A program made the translations under genes and the position numbers. DNA of 64,000 nt from Breoghania sp. (GTDB lineage Bacteria; Pseudomonadota; Alphaproteobacteria; Rhizobiales; Stappiaceae), in NCBI RefSeq assembly GCF_030066895.1, contig NZ_JASJAV010000008.1:1-64000 (forward strand), read 5' to 3'. Shown in pieces: positions 46,837 to 57,571 of the stretch. A model generated the notes under the pieces. The model was not told the origin of the DNA. It did no database searches and was given only the letters and a program-made list of their open reading frames with translations. Positions within the stretch are counted from its first letter, which is position 1. Every line of letters begins with the position of its first letter.

Positions 46837-46991
46837 CCCCAGGCACTCTTTCTTACCTCGCATGATTTCCCTTCCGCGCCAATCGCCTCTCTATTCACCG
46901 CGACCTTGTGAAGGGGGCGATAAACCCCGCGAATTGCGCTAACGCTTCCGTTTCGGCGCACAGGCGCGAACAGACATTCAGGAGTTCCATC

Positions 46992-48449
46992 ATGAAAATG
47001 CCGCAGGATATCGGGGCAGTGCATTTCGTCGGTATCGGCGGCATCGGTATGAGCGGCATCGCGGAGGTGCTTCATACGCTCGGCTATCGCGTGCAGGGCT
47101 CCGATCTGTCGGAAAGCGCCAACTTGCAGCGCCTGCGCGCCAAGGGGATCGACGTTCATGTCGGTCACAGCGCGGAAAATCTCGGCGAGGCGCGCGTCGT
47201 GGTCATCTCGTCTGCCATCAAGCGCGACAACCCGGAACTGATGGCGGCGCGCGAGCGCTCGCTGCCGGTGGTCAGGCGCGCGGAAATGCTGGCGGAGCTG
47301 ATGCGCTTCAAGCAGGCCATCGCCATCGGCGGCACCCACGGCAAGACAACGACGACCTCGCTCGTGTCGGCGCTGCTCGATGCGGGCGGGTTCGATCCGA
47401 CCGTCATCAATGGCGGCATCATCAACGCCTACGGCACCAACGCGCGCATCGGCGAGGGCGACTGGATGGTGGTGGAAGCGGATGAGAGCGATGGTACCTT
47501 CGTCAAGCTTCCCGCCGATATCGCGGTCGTCACTAATATCGATCCGGAACATCTGGATCATTACGGCAATTTCGATACGGTTCGCGCCGCCTTCATGCAG
47601 TTCGCGGAGAACGTGCCGTTTTACGGATTCGCGGTGATGTGCCTCGATCATCCGGAGGTGCAGGCGCTGGTCGGTCGCATCGAAGATCGGCGTATCGTCA
47701 CCTATGGCGCCAACCGGCAGGCCGACGTGCGGTTTGAGAATGTGCGTCCGATCGGTGGCAAGACCCATTTCGATGTGGTCATTCAGGACCGCATTTCCGG
47801 GCGCAACGAGACCTTGAGCGATCTCGTCCTGCCGATGCCGGGCATGCACAACGTGTCGAACGCCACCGCCGCGATCGCGGTTGCCGACCATCTGGGGATT
47901 TCCGGCGAGGCGATTGCGTGCGGGCTCGCGGGCTTTGGCGGGGTGAAGCGCCGGTTCACGCCGACGGGCTCCTGGAAGGGTGTGGAGATCTTTGACGATT
48001 ACGGCCATCACCCGGTGGAAATTCGGGCCGTTCTGGCCGCAGCTCGCGCCGGTGCCCAGGGGGCGAATGACGGGAAGAGCGCCACGGGCGGCAAGGTCGT
48101 CGCCGTCGTTCAGCCCCATCGCTACACGCGCCTGCAGAGCCTCTTTGATGATTTCAGCGCCTGCTTCAACGATGCCGATACGGTGATCGTCGCGCCGGTC
48201 TATCCGGCCGGCGAAGCGCCGATCGAAGGGGTCGACCGCGATGCGCTGGTCGCCGGTATCCGGGCGCGCGGGCACCGCAATGTCTATGCGCTTGAGGGGC
48301 CGGACGTGCTGCCCGCGCTCATCTCGAAAGTGGCGGAGGCGGGGGATTTCGTCGTCTGTCTTGGGGCCGGATCGATCTCGCAGTGGGCCTATGCCTTGCC
48401 GAAGCAGCTTGAGCCTCTCGATGCCCAGGGCGGGGAGGGCGTGGCGTGA
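46992..48449 (+). CDS. murC: UDP-MurNAc:L-alanine ligase MurC
   Basis: ATG 46992, 485 residues. [20 protein letters not shown] (N-terminal dinucleotide-like fold), [10 protein letters not shown] (ATP loop, near 113-122), NPDHLD-like [30 protein letters not shown] with [13 protein letters not shown], and [14 protein letters not shown]. It starts the peptide stem. The murG-murC gap of 375 bp carries two repeats, so murC may have its own promoter. It overlaps murB by GTGA. The frame is intact. Confidence 0.95.
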   Translation: MKMPQDIGAVHFVGIGGIGMSGIAEVLHTLGYRVQGSDLSESANLQRLRAKGIDVHVGHSAENLGEARVVVISSAIKRDNPELMAARERSLPVVRRAEMLAELMRFKQAIAIGGTHGKTTTTSLVSALLDAGGFDPTVINGGIINAYGTNARIGEGDWMVVEADESDGTFVKLPADIAVVTNIDPEHLDHYGNFDTVRAAFMQFAENVPFYGFAVMCLDHPEVQALVGRIEDRRIVTYGANRQADVRFENVRPIGGKTHFDVVIQDRISGRNETLSDLVLPMPGMHNVSNATAAIAVADHLGISGEAIACGLAGFGGVKRRFTPTGSWKGVEIFDDYGHHPVEIRAVLAAARAGAQGANDGKSATGGKVVAVVQPHRYTRLQSLFDDFSACFNDADTVIVAPVYPAGEAPIEGVDRDALVAGIRARGHRNVYALEGPDVLPALISKVAEAGDFVVCLGAGSISQWAYALPKQLEPLDAQGGEGVA

Positions 48450-49408
48450 GCTTTCCCAATCTTGTCGAACAGCTTGGTCGAGAGTGCTTTTCGTGCGTTC
48501 GCGGTCGTCTTCTTTCGAACCAGCCGCTTGCGCCCGTCACCTGGTTGAGGGTGGGCGGTCCCGCACAGCTTCTCTTTCAGCCTGCCGACGAGGCGGATCT
48601 TGCGGCTTTCATGAAAGTGCTGCCGAACGACATTCCGGTGCTCCCCGTCGGGCTCGGTTCAAACCTGCTGATCCGCGACGACGGGATCGAGGGTGTCGTC
48701 ATCCGATTGACGGGCAAGGGCTTCGGGCAACTGGAACCGGTGGGCGAAACGCGGCTTCGCGTCGGCGCGGCGGTGCCGGACAAGCGACTCGCCCAGGCCG
48801 CCCTTCAGGCCAAGCTTTCCGGGTTTTCGTTCTATGCCGCAATTCCGGGCGCGGTCGGCGGAGCGCTTCGGATGAATGCCGGGGCGCACGGTACCGAGAC
48901 GTGCGAACGCGTGGTGGAGCTGACCGCGATCGACCGCTCCGGTCAGGTGCTTCGCCTTTCCCGGGCGGACATGAATTACGCCTATCGGCATTCGGAGCAG
49001 CCTGCCGATCTCATCTTCACGTCGGCCGTCTTTCAGGGCGTGCCGGGCAAGGCGGAGGTGATCGCCGAGGAGATGGACGTGGTGGTCGCCCATCGCGAAA
49101 GGGCTCAGCCGATCCGCGAAAAAACCGGCGGCTCGACCTTCAAGAACCCGCCGGACAACTCCGCCTGGAAGGTGATCGATGCTGCAGGCTGCCGGGGGTT
49201 GACCGTCGGCGGCGCCCAGATGAGCGAGATGCACTGCAACTTCATGATCAATACGGGCGAGGCGAGCGCGCTCGATCTGGAGATGCTCGGCGAGACGGTA
49301 CGCGCGAAGGTTGTGGAAAACTCCGGCATTCGTCTGGAATGGGAGATCAAGCGGTTGGGCGTTTTCCGTCCGGGCGAGACGATCGAACCGTTCCTCGGGC
49401 GGGCCTGA
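48446..49408 (+). CDS. murB: UDP-N-acetylenolpyruvoylglucosamine reductase MurB
   Basis: GTG 48446 inside the murC stop; 320 residues. FAD-binding text [60 protein letters not shown] (catalytic region), [29 protein letters not shown] (catalytic Ser) and [19 protein letters not shown], the usual type I pattern. It reduces the enolpyruvyl group to form UDP-MurNAc. The frame is intact. Confidence 0.95.
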   Translation: MSFPNLVEQLGRECFSCVRGRLLSNQPLAPVTWLRVGGPAQLLFQPADEADLAAFMKVLPNDIPVLPVGLGSNLLIRDDGIEGVVIRLTGKGFGQLEPVGETRLRVGAAVPDKRLAQAALQAKLSGFSFYAAIPGAVGGALRMNAGAHGTETCERVVELTAIDRSGQVLRLSRADMNYAYRHSEQPADLIFTSAVFQGVPGKAEVIAEEMDVVVAHRERAQPIREKTGGSTFKNPPDNSAWKVIDAAGCRGLTVGGAQMSEMHCNFMINTGEASALDLEMLGETVRAKVVENSGIRLEWEIKRLGVFRPGETIEPFLGRA

Positions 49409-49602
49409 CGGCGGCGGTTCATAAATGAAACGTGGTTAATGCGCGCGGCGGATTTTCCCGACTTATCCCTGCGCGTATCCTCCTTCGGACCGGTTCGTCA
49501 TCGATTTGAATCTGCGAGAAAATCGAGGGAATTCGAGGCAAATTCGATTCAAATTTTAATCGACGACAAAAATTGACGAAACGTGTTCACATTCTGGTTA
49601 GG

Positions 49603-49627
49603 TTAACACTTTCTAACGAATTTTAAC
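49603..49627 (+). promoter_or_regulatory. Three YTAAC boxes at exact 10-bp spacing before ddl
   Basis: TTAAC (49603), CTAAC (49613) and TTAAC (49623) follow each other with a 10-base period, one helical turn, about 60 bases before ddl. TTAA-type half-sites are the hallmark of CtrA control of ftsQ/ftsA/ftsZ promoters in alphaproteobacteria, though the classic spacing (TTAA-N7-TTAA) is not matched. The 280-bp gap between murB and ddl is otherwise empty and AT-rich, which suits a promoter for ddl-ftsQ-ftsA. Confidence 0.4.
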
Positions 49628-49688
49628 CGCATCATGTCCTGTAAGGCCCGAACAAGGGGCCGCGTTACACGGGAGCTTGAGTGCAGTT

Positions 49689-50612
49689 ATGACGAAGCAT
49701 GTCGCGGTGCTGATGGGCGGTTGGTCGTCGGAAAGATCTGTGAGCCTGACGTCCGGCAACGCCTGTGCCGATGCGCTTGAGGCGCACGGATATCGCGTGA
49801 GCCGCGTCGATGTGGAGCGCAATGTCGCCGCCGTTTTGGCCGACCTCAAGCCCGACGTGGCCTTCAACGCGCTGCACGGACCGTTCGGTGAGGACGGTTG
49901 CATTCAGGGCCTTCTGGAAATTCTTGAGATCCCGTACACGCATTCTGGCGTGATGGCCTCTGCGTTGGCGATGAACAAGGATCGCGCCAAGGCCGTGATG
50001 AAGGCCGCCGGGGTGCTGGTTGCCGAACACCGGATCATGGATCGGATGGAAGCGGCGCGCGAACACCCGCTGAAGCCGCCCTACGTTATCAAGCCGGTCA
50101 ACGAGGGGTCGAGCTACGGCGTGCTCATCGTCGGTGAAGATCAGCAGCATCCGCCGCAGCAGCTCTATTTTGACGACTGGCCCTATGGTGACCGTATCAT
50201 GGTCGAACACTATGTAGCCGGCCGTGAATTGACTTGTGCGGTAATGGGTGATGTCGTCCTGGGCGTGATCGATATCGTGTCCGAGAAGTCTCAGTTCTAC
50301 GATTTCGACGCCAAGTATCTGCCAGGTGGTTCAAAACACATCCTTCCAGCGGAAGTTTCACCAAATATTTACCATGAAGTACAGAAATTGACACTCAAGG
50401 CGCATCAAGCTCTTGGTTGCAGGGGCGTCTCGCGGGCCGATTTCCGGCTGGATGACAGGATTCACGGCACCGGCGAACTGATTTGCTTGGAAGTAAACAC
50501 CCAGCCCGGCATGACGCCGACTTCTCTGGTTCCTGACATGGCGGCCCACGCGGGCCACGACTTCGGAGAGTTGGTGAGTTGGATGGTGGAGGAGGCAGGT
50601 TGCGTACGCTAG
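49689..50612 (+). CDS. ddl: D-alanine--D-alanine ligase
   Basis: ATG 49689 (a TTG at 49677 is in frame), 307 residues. ATP-grasp ligase signatures: [109 protein letters not shown] and [20 protein letters not shown]. It makes the D-Ala-D-Ala dipeptide for MurF. The frame is intact. Its 3' end overlaps the likely ftsQ start. Confidence 0.95.
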   Translation: MTKHVAVLMGGWSSERSVSLTSGNACADALEAHGYRVSRVDVERNVAAVLADLKPDVAFNALHGPFGEDGCIQGLLEILEIPYTHSGVMASALAMNKDRAKAVMKAAGVLVAEHRIMDRMEAAREHPLKPPYVIKPVNEGSSYGVLIVGEDQQHPPQQLYFDDWPYGDRIMVEHYVAGRELTCAVMGDVVLGVIDIVSEKSQFYDFDAKYLPGGSKHILPAEVSPNIYHEVQKLTLKAHQALGCRGVSRADFRLDDRIHGTGELICLEVNTQPGMTPTSLVPDMAAHAGHDFGELVSWMVEEAGCVR

Positions 50613-51508
50613 GAAAGCGTCGGAACGAGAAGCAGGACGAGATGGCCGGTGCCGGCGAAAAGTGGCGCCGCGGTGTCTCGCGCCTCAAGCGTCGTCCCGT
50701 CTGGCGCGAGGCCGGGTTCCTTGCCAACCTGCCGCCCTGGGCGGGTACGGCGGGTGCGCTCGGCTTTCTCGGCGCAACGGCGCTCTATGGCATGGTGCTC
50801 GGCGGTTACACCGAGGCCGTGGCCAATGCGCTGACGGCGGAGGCCGGGTTCTCGATCAAAGCGATCCAGCTTTCCGGCCAGCGCGAGACGACCGAATTCG
50901 AAATCCTGGAAGAGCTGGAGATCCCGAACGGATTGTCGCTTCTGACGTTCGATGTGGCGGCTGCACGGGAGCGACTTGAGCGCAATCCGTGGGTGCGGAC
51001 CGTCTCTATTCAGAAATTCTATCCCGGCACGCTCAAGGTCTCGTTGTCCGAGCGCGAGCCCTACGCCTTATGGCAGCGCGGCAAGATCGTCTCGATCATC
51101 GATCGCGACGGTAACGTGATCACCGACGAGGTGAAGGAGCGTTACGCCAATCTGCCGCTGGTGGTCGGGCACGGCACGCAGAAGAGGGCACCGGAAATCC
51201 TGTCCGACCTCAATGCGGTGCCGGAACTGCGCTCGCGGGTGCGTGCGCTGGTTCTGATCGCGGAGCGCCGCTGGAACCTCGTTTTGGAAAACAACATCAC
51301 GGTTCGCTTGCCGGAGGAGGGCGTCGAGGACGCGCTTCGCTACCTGGTGCGGCTGGACCAGCAAAAGGGCCTGCTGTCGCGAGACATCACGGCCGTCGAT
51401 CTCAGGTTGAAGGACCGTATCGTCGTCAAGCTCGCCAAGGATGCGAAGCTCAATCGCGGCAGCGTTCAGCCCAATCTCTCGGTCTCGCGAAAGGGGGCGG
51501 ATACATAA
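50579..51508 (+). CDS. ftsQ: Cell division protein FtsQ
   Basis: The frame opens at ATG 50579. TTG 50600, behind GGAGGAGG, and ATG 50642 are possible starts, so the exact N-terminus is open. A basic cytoplasmic tail ([17 protein letters not shown]) precedes one membrane helix ([20 protein letters not shown]), a POTRA domain ([60 protein letters not shown]) and the beta domain with [16 protein letters not shown]. FtsQ scaffolds FtsL/FtsB and the late divisome. The frame is intact; stop TAA overlaps the ftsA ATG. Confidence 0.9.
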   Translation: MDGGGGRLRTLGKRRNEKQDEMAGAGEKWRRGVSRLKRRPVWREAGFLANLPPWAGTAGALGFLGATALYGMVLGGYTEAVANALTAEAGFSIKAIQLSGQRETTEFEILEELEIPNGLSLLTFDVAAARERLERNPWVRTVSIQKFYPGTLKVSLSEREPYALWQRGKIVSIIDRDGNVITDEVKERYANLPLVVGHGTQKRAPEILSDLNAVPELRSRVRALVLIAERRWNLVLENNITVRLPEEGVEDALRYLVRLDQQKGLLSRDITAVDLRLKDRIVVKLAKDAKLNRGSVQPNLSVSRKGADT

Positions 51509-52821
51509 TGTCTGTTGCCTCTCCCTACCTGCCGCGCATGAAGTCGCTGCCCGCGCGCCGCTCGGTCATCGTTTCGGTGCTCGATATCGGCTCCACCAAG
51601 GTGTGCTGCCTGATCGCCAAGCTGGCCCCGCACGAGGACAGCGACGTGTTGCCCGGCCGCACCCATGCGGTCGAGGTACTGGGCTACGGCTACCAGCGCG
51701 CTCGCGGCATCAAGTCGGGTGTCGTCGTCGATCTGGACCTGGCCGAACAGGCCGTGCGTCAGGCGGTAGACAGCGCCGAGCGCATGGCGGGCGTGACGGT
51801 TGAATCGCTGATCATCAATACGACCTGCGGACGGCTTTCGTCGGAAATCTTCTGTGCCAGCGTGCCGCTTGCCGGTGAAGCTGTGAGCGAGGCCGACATC
51901 CAGCGCGTACTGGCGGCGGGCGGCGAGCATTTCGCGGTCGACGATCGGGCCATCGTTCATGCGCTGCCGATCTCCTACACGCTCGATGGCAATCGCGGTA
52001 TTCGCGATCCGCGCGCCATGATCGGCCGCAAGCTCGGCGTCGACATGCATGTGGTGACAGCGGAGTTCCCGCTGCTTCGCAATCTGGAGCTTTGCATCAA
52101 CCGCGGTCACCTGAAGGTGGAGACCATGGTCGCCACGCCTTATGCGAGTGGTCTGGCGACGCTGGTAGACGATGAGTCCGAACTGGGCGTTGCCTGCATC
52201 GACATGGGCGGCGGCACCACGACGCTGGCGGTCTTCGTGGAAGGTCAGGCGGTGCACGTGGATGCAATCGCGGTGGGCGGTCATCACGTGACCATGGATA
52301 TCGCGCGCGGTCTTTCGACCCGGCTGCGCGATGCGGAACGCATCAAGACGCTTTACGGCAACACGCTGCCGGGCGGCGACGACGATCTCGACCTCATCTC
52401 CGTGCCGCCGGTGGATGCCGACAGTGACATGCCCCAGCAGGTGCCGCGGTCGGTTCTGACGCGGATCATCCGACCGCGAGTGGAAGAAATTCTGGAACTG
52501 GTGCGCGACCGGCTGAACGCTTCCGGCTTTGTCGGACAGGTCGGCAAGCGCGTGGTGCTTACGGGCGGCGCCAGCCAGTTGAACGGCATGGCCGAACAGG
52601 CCCGCCGGGTTCTGGGTCGCAATGTGCGGCTCGGTCGCCCGCTGGGCATCGTCGGTCTACCGGAAGCAGCCAAGGGACCGGCCTTTGCGGCCTCGGTTGG
52701 TCTTCTGATCTATCCGCAGGTCGCGCAGATCGAGCAATTCGAATCGGATCGCTGCCAGTGGCGGATGACCGGCACCGGGTATTTCGGCCGTGTCGGCCGG
52801 TGGATCCGGGACAGTTTCTAA
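51508..52821 (+). CDS. ftsA: Cell division protein FtsA (actin-like)
   Basis: 437 residues from ATG 51508 (TAATG overlap). Actin-fold nucleotide loops: [58 protein letters not shown]. The 1C domain is [20 protein letters not shown], and the C-terminal amphipathic membrane helix ends [11 protein letters not shown]. It tethers FtsZ to the membrane and signals to FtsQ/FtsW/FtsI. The frame is intact. ftsZ follows after 185 bases. Confidence 0.95.
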   Translation: MSVASPYLPRMKSLPARRSVIVSVLDIGSTKVCCLIAKLAPHEDSDVLPGRTHAVEVLGYGYQRARGIKSGVVVDLDLAEQAVRQAVDSAERMAGVTVESLIINTTCGRLSSEIFCASVPLAGEAVSEADIQRVLAAGGEHFAVDDRAIVHALPISYTLDGNRGIRDPRAMIGRKLGVDMHVVTAEFPLLRNLELCINRGHLKVETMVATPYASGLATLVDDESELGVACIDMGGGTTTLAVFVEGQAVHVDAIAVGGHHVTMDIARGLSTRLRDAERIKTLYGNTLPGGDDDLDLISVPPVDADSDMPQQVPRSVLTRIIRPRVEEILELVRDRLNASGFVGQVGKRVVLTGGASQLNGMAEQARRVLGRNVRLGRPLGIVGLPEAAKGPAFAASVGLLIYPQVAQIEQFESDRCQWRMTGTGYFGRVGRWIRDSF

Positions 52822-53006
52822 GGCGCTTTCCATTGGGCGGGATCGTCCGGGCAACAGGAAAACGTTTCGAATCTAGGCCAGGGAGGGCGGACCCGCCGTC
52901 GAGGAAGCGGCGGTTTCGCAACCGAACTACCGGTCGCAAGACCGGAAACGAGGACGAGGAAGCCGGAGCGCCCGCAAGCGGGCGTGCCAAGGATTACGAG
53001 GAAGTC

Positions 53007-54761
53007 ATGACCATCAATCTCCAAATTCCCGATATCACGGAGCTGAAGCCTAGAATTACGGTCTTCGGCGTGGGCGGTGCAGGTGGCAACGCCGTCAACA
53101 ACATGATCCAGGCAGGCCTGCAGGGTTGCGACTTTGTCGTGGCCAACACCGATGCCCAGGCGCTGACGCTGTCGCAGTCCGACCGCGTGGTTCAGATGGG
53201 CGTTGCGGTGACCGAGGGCCTCGGTGCCGGATCCCAGCCGGAAGTCGGCCGCGCGGCCGCCGAAGAGGTCCTGGACGAGATCAACGATCACCTGGCAGGC
53301 GCCCACATGGTGTTCATCACCGGTGGCATGGGCGGCGGCACCGGTACGGGCGCTGCCCCCGTCATCGCACGGACCGCACGCGATCAGGGCGTCCTGACCG
53401 TCGGCGTCGTCACCAAGCCCTTCCATTTCGAGGGCCAGCGCCGCATGCGTCTGGCGGATCGCGGTATCGAGGAACTGCAGCAGTCCGTCGATACGCTGAT
53501 CGTCATTCCGAACCAAAACCTGTTCCGCATCGCCAACGACCAGACCACCTTCGCCGACGCCTTCGCGATGGCCGACCAGGTGCTCTATTCGGGCGTCGCC
53601 TGCGTCACCGACCTGATGGTGAAGGAAGGCCTCATCAACCTCGACTTCGCCGATGTCCGCTCGATCATGCGCGGCATGGGCAAGGCGATGATGGGCACGG
53701 GCGAAGCCACCGGCGAAAACCGCGCGATGGAAGCGGCCGAGGCCGCGATCGCTAACCCGCTGCTTGACGAGACCTCGATGAAGGGCGCCAAGGGCCTGCT
53801 GATCTCGATCACCGGCGGCCGTGACATGACGTTGTTCGAGGTGGACGAAGCCGCGACCCGCATTCGCGAAGAAGTCGACGAGGACGCCAACATCATCATG
53901 GGCGCCACATTCGACGAGGGGCTGGAAGGTACCGTCCGCGTGTCGGTCGTGGCCACCGGCATCGATCGCGAGTTTCGCGAAGGCGTGTCCCCGGCCGAAA
54001 CGCGCATGGCCCAGCTCACCGAACGCCTGAAGACGGCGACGGCGCAGGAAAAGATCTCGACGCCGATCACCTCCTCCAAGCCGGCCCCCGCGGCGATGGT
54101 TGCGGAGAATGCGCTGGAAGCCGAACTGAGCACCACGCATCATCGGCCGACCCCGGTTGCCTCCGATCCTGATGTGACCATCGAGGCCTATCAGCCGAGC
54201 CCGAGCGTTGTTTTCCAGCGCGACATTCCGCTTGACCTCGACGACATGCCGATCGCACCGGCTCCGGAGCCTGCCGTCGAGCCCTACATTCCGCCCACTG
54301 CGGAAACAGTTGCCGCACCGCGCATGCCCGAGATCGAGGACTTCCCGCCGATCGTTCAGTCCGAAATGCGCGAATCCATGGGGCTTGTGACGGAAGAGCA
54401 CGGCCATGCCCACGCCCATGAGGGCCACCACGGCTATGAAGACGACGATGATTGTCGCCCGATGAGCCTGCTGCGCCGTCTGGCTTCTGGCCTCGGCCGT
54501 CGTGAAGAGCATGAGGGCTACGTCGAAGAGGAACATGCGCACGAGGCTCAGCAGCCGTCGGCCTGGCAGGAGACCGCTCCTCAGCTCATGCCGCAGCAGC
54601 CCGCGCTGCAGCCCACCCACAATGAGTACGCCAAGCGGCCTGTCCAGCAGGCAGCCGCCGGACGTCTCGACCCACATGGCCGGCCCGCCCCGCAGGCCCG
54701 CCAGCAGATCGAGGATGACCAGCTGGAAATCCCGGCCTTCCTGCGCCGTCAGGCCAACTGA
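53007..54761 (+). CDS. ftsZ: Cell division GTPase FtsZ with long His-rich linker
   Basis: ATG 53007, 584 residues. The GTPase domain has the tubulin signature GGGTGTG (109-115), [24 protein letters not shown] and [18 protein letters not shown] (synergy loop with the catalytic Asp). The linker from about residue 330 to 570 is long, acidic and contains [20 protein letters not shown]. The C-terminal peptide is [13 protein letters not shown], which binds FtsA. Long linkers of this size are typical of Rhizobiales FtsZ. FtsZ forms the ring that places all other divisome proteins. The frame is intact. Confidence 0.95.
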   Translation: MTINLQIPDITELKPRITVFGVGGAGGNAVNNMIQAGLQGCDFVVANTDAQALTLSQSDRVVQMGVAVTEGLGAGSQPEVGRAAAEEVLDEINDHLAGAHMVFITGGMGGGTGTGAAPVIARTARDQGVLTVGVVTKPFHFEGQRRMRLADRGIEELQQSVDTLIVIPNQNLFRIANDQTTFADAFAMADQVLYSGVACVTDLMVKEGLINLDFADVRSIMRGMGKAMMGTGEATGENRAMEAAEAAIANPLLDETSMKGAKGLLISITGGRDMTLFEVDEAATRIREEVDEDANIIMGATFDEGLEGTVRVSVVATGIDREFREGVSPAETRMAQLTERLKTATAQEKISTPITSSKPAPAAMVAENALEAELSTTHHRPTPVASDPDVTIEAYQPSPSVVFQRDIPLDLDDMPIAPAPEPAVEPYIPPTAETVAAPRMPEIEDFPPIVQSEMRESMGLVTEEHGHAHAHEGHHGYEDDDDCRPMSLLRRLASGLGRREEHEGYVEEEHAHEAQQPSAWQETAPQLMPQQPALQPTHNEYAKRPVQQAAAGRLDPHGRPAPQARQQIEDDQLEIPAFLRRQAN

Positions 54762-54796
54762 CGACGCACTTACTTCCCTCGACTTCCTCGTGTCAG

Positions 54797-54818
54797 CGGC
54801 CCGGCATTTGCCGGGCCG
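54797..54818 (+). terminator. Rho-independent terminator behind ftsZ
   Basis: CGGCCCGGC, a four-base loop and GCCGGGCCG form a perfect nine-base GC stem 36 bases after the ftsZ stop, followed by TTTGT. The T tract is short, but position and stem strength fit the end of the ftsQ-ftsA-ftsZ transcript. Confidence 0.7.
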
Positions 54819-55403
54819 TTTGTCATTCCGGGCCCGCCTGCGTTCCCTTCTCCACCGTGAATGACGAAAGGGAATCGAGTCGCACCCGCGCGTTGAAGCC
54901 GTCTCCGTTCCGTGCGCATAATCAAGAGACTAGCGTGTCTGAGCGATCGGGTTTTCCACGGATGCGGGGGCGTGTCCTTCACGGACGTTCACGGCAATCA
55001 CGCATTGTAAAAGAACCTGCGCAAGGCACTGTCGGTGGTCGCGTTTTTGCGACGAACCTCGCGGTTTGCCGGACTTTCCGCCGTTCACGGGAAAAACCGG
55101 TCAATCGGGATTGAAGCGAATTGCCCGGCTCATCACGCGGGAGGGTTGGGAAATCGTTACAATGCGTAATAAAGCTTTATTTCTGCCTCGCCCTGCCTGC
55201 GGGTAGTGTGCGCCTCGAAGTCGCGGTTCAACCGCGGCCAAGGTCACGCATCCGGCGCTCGCTCTTGTTTCCATGGACCGGAAAGAGCCTGACGGGACAA
55301 TCCTTATCAAGTGGATACTCCCTTCAGGCACATGCCGAGCCTGACGAATGACGCTGACCGACGAGGGCTAAAGGGCCGAAAAGGCCATTTTGAGGACAGA
55401 AGA
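54819..55403. other. Intergenic region between ftsZ and lpxC
   Basis: Nearly 600 bp follow the terminator without a supported gene. A small hairpin GTCGC-GTTTTT-GCGAC lies near 55039-55054. The region should hold the lpxC promoter; an AT-richer patch (GTTACAATGCGTAATAAAGC, 55156-55175) is the best candidate. Short open frames here have no recognisable product. Confidence 0.4.
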
Positions 55404-56342
55404 ATGACGGGACTTCGGAACGACAGGCAGAAAACTCTGGCCGAGCGCGTAACGCTTGATGGGCTCGGAGTTCATTCCGGAAAGCCCGTTTCGATGGTGC
55501 TTCATCCCGCTCCCGCCGACAATGGAATCACCTTCATAGCCCCCGGTACGGACACTGAAATCAAGGCCCACTGGTCTCAGGTTTCGGCCACGTCGCTGTG
55601 CACGGTCATCGGCCGCGGCAGCGAGGCGATCGGCACCATCGAGCATCTGATGGCCGCACTGATGGGGCTTGGCATCGACAATGTCGTGGTGGAAGTGGAT
55701 GCCAACGAAGTGCCGGTCATGGACGGCAGCTCGGCGCAGTTCGTCGCTGCCATCGATCAGGCCGGGCTCATGGTGCAGACCGTGGCCCGCCGCTACATCC
55801 GCATTCTGAAGCCGATCCGCGTGGAACAGAACGGCGCAGTGAGCGAGTTTCGCCCCTATGCTGGAACGCGCTTCGACATCACCATCGATTTCGATACGCC
55901 GCTGATCGGACGTCAGCATTTCGCTTCCGACCTGACGCCGGATGTGTTCCGCAAGGAACTTGCCCGCGCCCGCACCTTCGGTAACGTCTCCGATGTGGAG
56001 AAGCTTTGGGCGATGGGATTTGCCAAGGGCTCGTCGCTTGAGAATTCTGTCGCGATTTCCGACGGCCGGGTCCTGAACCCGGAAGGGACGCGCTGGCCTG
56101 ACGAGTTCGTGCGTCACAAGACGCTGGACGCGGTGGGCGATCTCAGCCTCGCGGGCGTGCCAATTCTCGGCGAATACCGGTCTTACAAGCCCGGTCACAA
56201 GATGAATCATTCCGTTCTCGTGGCACTGTTTGCCGATGAGGACGCCTATGAAATGGTCGTCGCTCGTCCGCAGCGCGAAGCCGCGCTGGTCGATTTTTCC
56301 GGCGAGATTGCCGTGCCTGCCTATTGCCCGGAAGTCGCCTGA
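55404..56342 (+). CDS. lpxC: UDP-3-O-acyl-GlcNAc deacetylase LpxC
   Basis: ATG 55404 behind GAGGACAGA, 312 residues. Zinc ligands and fold motifs: RVTLDGLGVHSGKPVSMVLH, IGTIEHLMAALMGLGIDNVV (first His), VPVMDGSSAQFVAAIDQAG, EFVRHKTLDAVGDLSLAG (second His and Asp), GHKMNHSVLVALFAD (catalytic His). It performs the first committed step of lipid A synthesis. The frame is intact, so the organism keeps a lipopolysaccharide outer membrane. Confidence 0.95.
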   Translation: MTGLRNDRQKTLAERVTLDGLGVHSGKPVSMVLHPAPADNGITFIAPGTDTEIKAHWSQVSATSLCTVIGRGSEAIGTIEHLMAALMGLGIDNVVVEVDANEVPVMDGSSAQFVAAIDQAGLMVQTVARRYIRILKPIRVEQNGAVSEFRPYAGTRFDITIDFDTPLIGRQHFASDLTPDVFRKELARARTFGNVSDVEKLWAMGFAKGSSLENSVAISDGRVLNPEGTRWPDEFVRHKTLDAVGDLSLAGVPILGEYRSYKPGHKMNHSVLVALFADEDAYEMVVARPQREAALVDFSGEIAVPAYCPEVA

Positions 56343-56582
56343 GGCGGAAACCGGGCGCTATCGCCACAAAAAAGTTGCAAAGGCCAGCTAAGTCGCGTCA
56401 TTGGCGCGTTACGGTGATGCGTCGTGGGGACGCGTGACGGGTCTCTGGTCCAGGCCCCTTTCCTTCAAGGGGAATTCCGCGTTAGAAGAACGTGGCCGTC
56501 GCGGCTTCTTGAGGAGAGGCGATCAGTGTTGCGATGTGTGTTCGTATTGAGCCGACCGGACCTGCATGTGCGGGGGTGTGAT

Positions 56583-57413
56583 GTGGTGAGCCGGGGCCGG
56601 AGCCTGGGGCGCGTTCTGCCGCTGGTTGCAGCGCTTGCCCTGGCGGCCTGCGCATCCAAGAAGCCCGACGATCTGGCGATGGACGACACGCCCGCCGATC
56701 AGCTCTACAACGAGGGCCTGGCCTTCCGCGCCGCCGGTGACCTGAAAGAGGCCACCAAAAAGTTCGAGGACGTCGACCGTCTTCACCCTTATTCCGAATA
56801 TGCCCGCAAATCGCTGATCAATCTTGCCTTCACGAACTATTCGCGCGGCGAGTATGCGGAGGCGATCACCGTGGCCAAGCGCTTTGCCACGCTTTATCCG
56901 GGCTCGCCGGATGCGGCCTATGCGCTCTACATCATGGGCAATTCCTACTTCAAGCAGATGCCCGACGTGACCCGCGACCAGCAGGTGACGGCCAAGGCTC
57001 TGTCGATCATGCGCGAACTGGTGCGCCGCTATCCCGATAGCGAGTATGCGGCCGACGTGCGCAAGAAGATCCGTGTCACGACCGACCAGCTCGCCGGCAA
57101 GGAGATGGAGACGGGGCGCTACTACCTGAAGCGGCACAATTACGTGGCGGCGATCAACCGGTTCCGCTATGTGGTCGAGCACTATCAGGAAACCCGCCAC
57201 ATCGAAGAGGCACTGTCGCGTTTGACCGAGGCCTACTACGCGCTGGGCGTGGTCAACGAGGCGCAGACGGCGGTGGCCGTGCTCGGGCACAACTACCCCG
57301 AGAGCCAGTGGTACAAGGATTCCTACACGCTGCTGAAGAAGGGCGGGTACGAGCCCTCGGCTAATCCGCAAAGCTGGATCAGCAAGGCGTTTGAAAGTAC
57401 CAAGGTGCTGTGA
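56583..57413 (+). CDS. bamD: Outer-membrane assembly lipoprotein BamD
   Basis: GTG 56583 gives a typical lipoprotein signal ending in the lipobox LAAC (VLPLVAALALAACASKK). GTG 56526, behind GGAGAGG, would give a longer signal. The mature part has five TPR-like repeats: DQLYNEGLAFRAAGDLKEAT, YARKSLINLAFTNYSRGEYA, AAYALYIMGNSYFKQMPDVT with RDQQVTAKAL, YVAAINRFRYVVEHYQETRH and EEALSRLTEAYYALGVV. BamD is an essential part of the BAM complex inserting beta-barrel proteins. The frame is intact. Confidence 0.9.
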   Translation: MVSRGRSLGRVLPLVAALALAACASKKPDDLAMDDTPADQLYNEGLAFRAAGDLKEATKKFEDVDRLHPYSEYARKSLINLAFTNYSRGEYAEAITVAKRFATLYPGSPDAAYALYIMGNSYFKQMPDVTRDQQVTAKALSIMRELVRRYPDSEYAADVRKKIRVTTDQLAGKEMETGRYYLKRHNYVAAINRFRYVVEHYQETRHIEEALSRLTEAYYALGVVNEAQTAVAVLGHNYPESQWYKDSYTLLKKGGYEPSANPQSWISKAFESTKVL

Positions 57414-57571
57414 CCGCCTGAGGCCCGACATTGATTCGGGCCTGCCGCGAGATCGCATCCGGGGCGCCTGGCGGTCCGGATGCCGCGTATGAAGGGCCGT
57501 TCGCCGCAATGATCGGCCCTTTCGTAGTTTGACGGGACCCGTTTCACGAGATTTTTCGAATCGGCCGCAAC

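Noticed and set aside
52818-54677. 619-codon minus-strand frame opposite ftsZ
   Set aside because: Mirror of the ftsZ codon pattern, His/Arg-rich without domain signatures.
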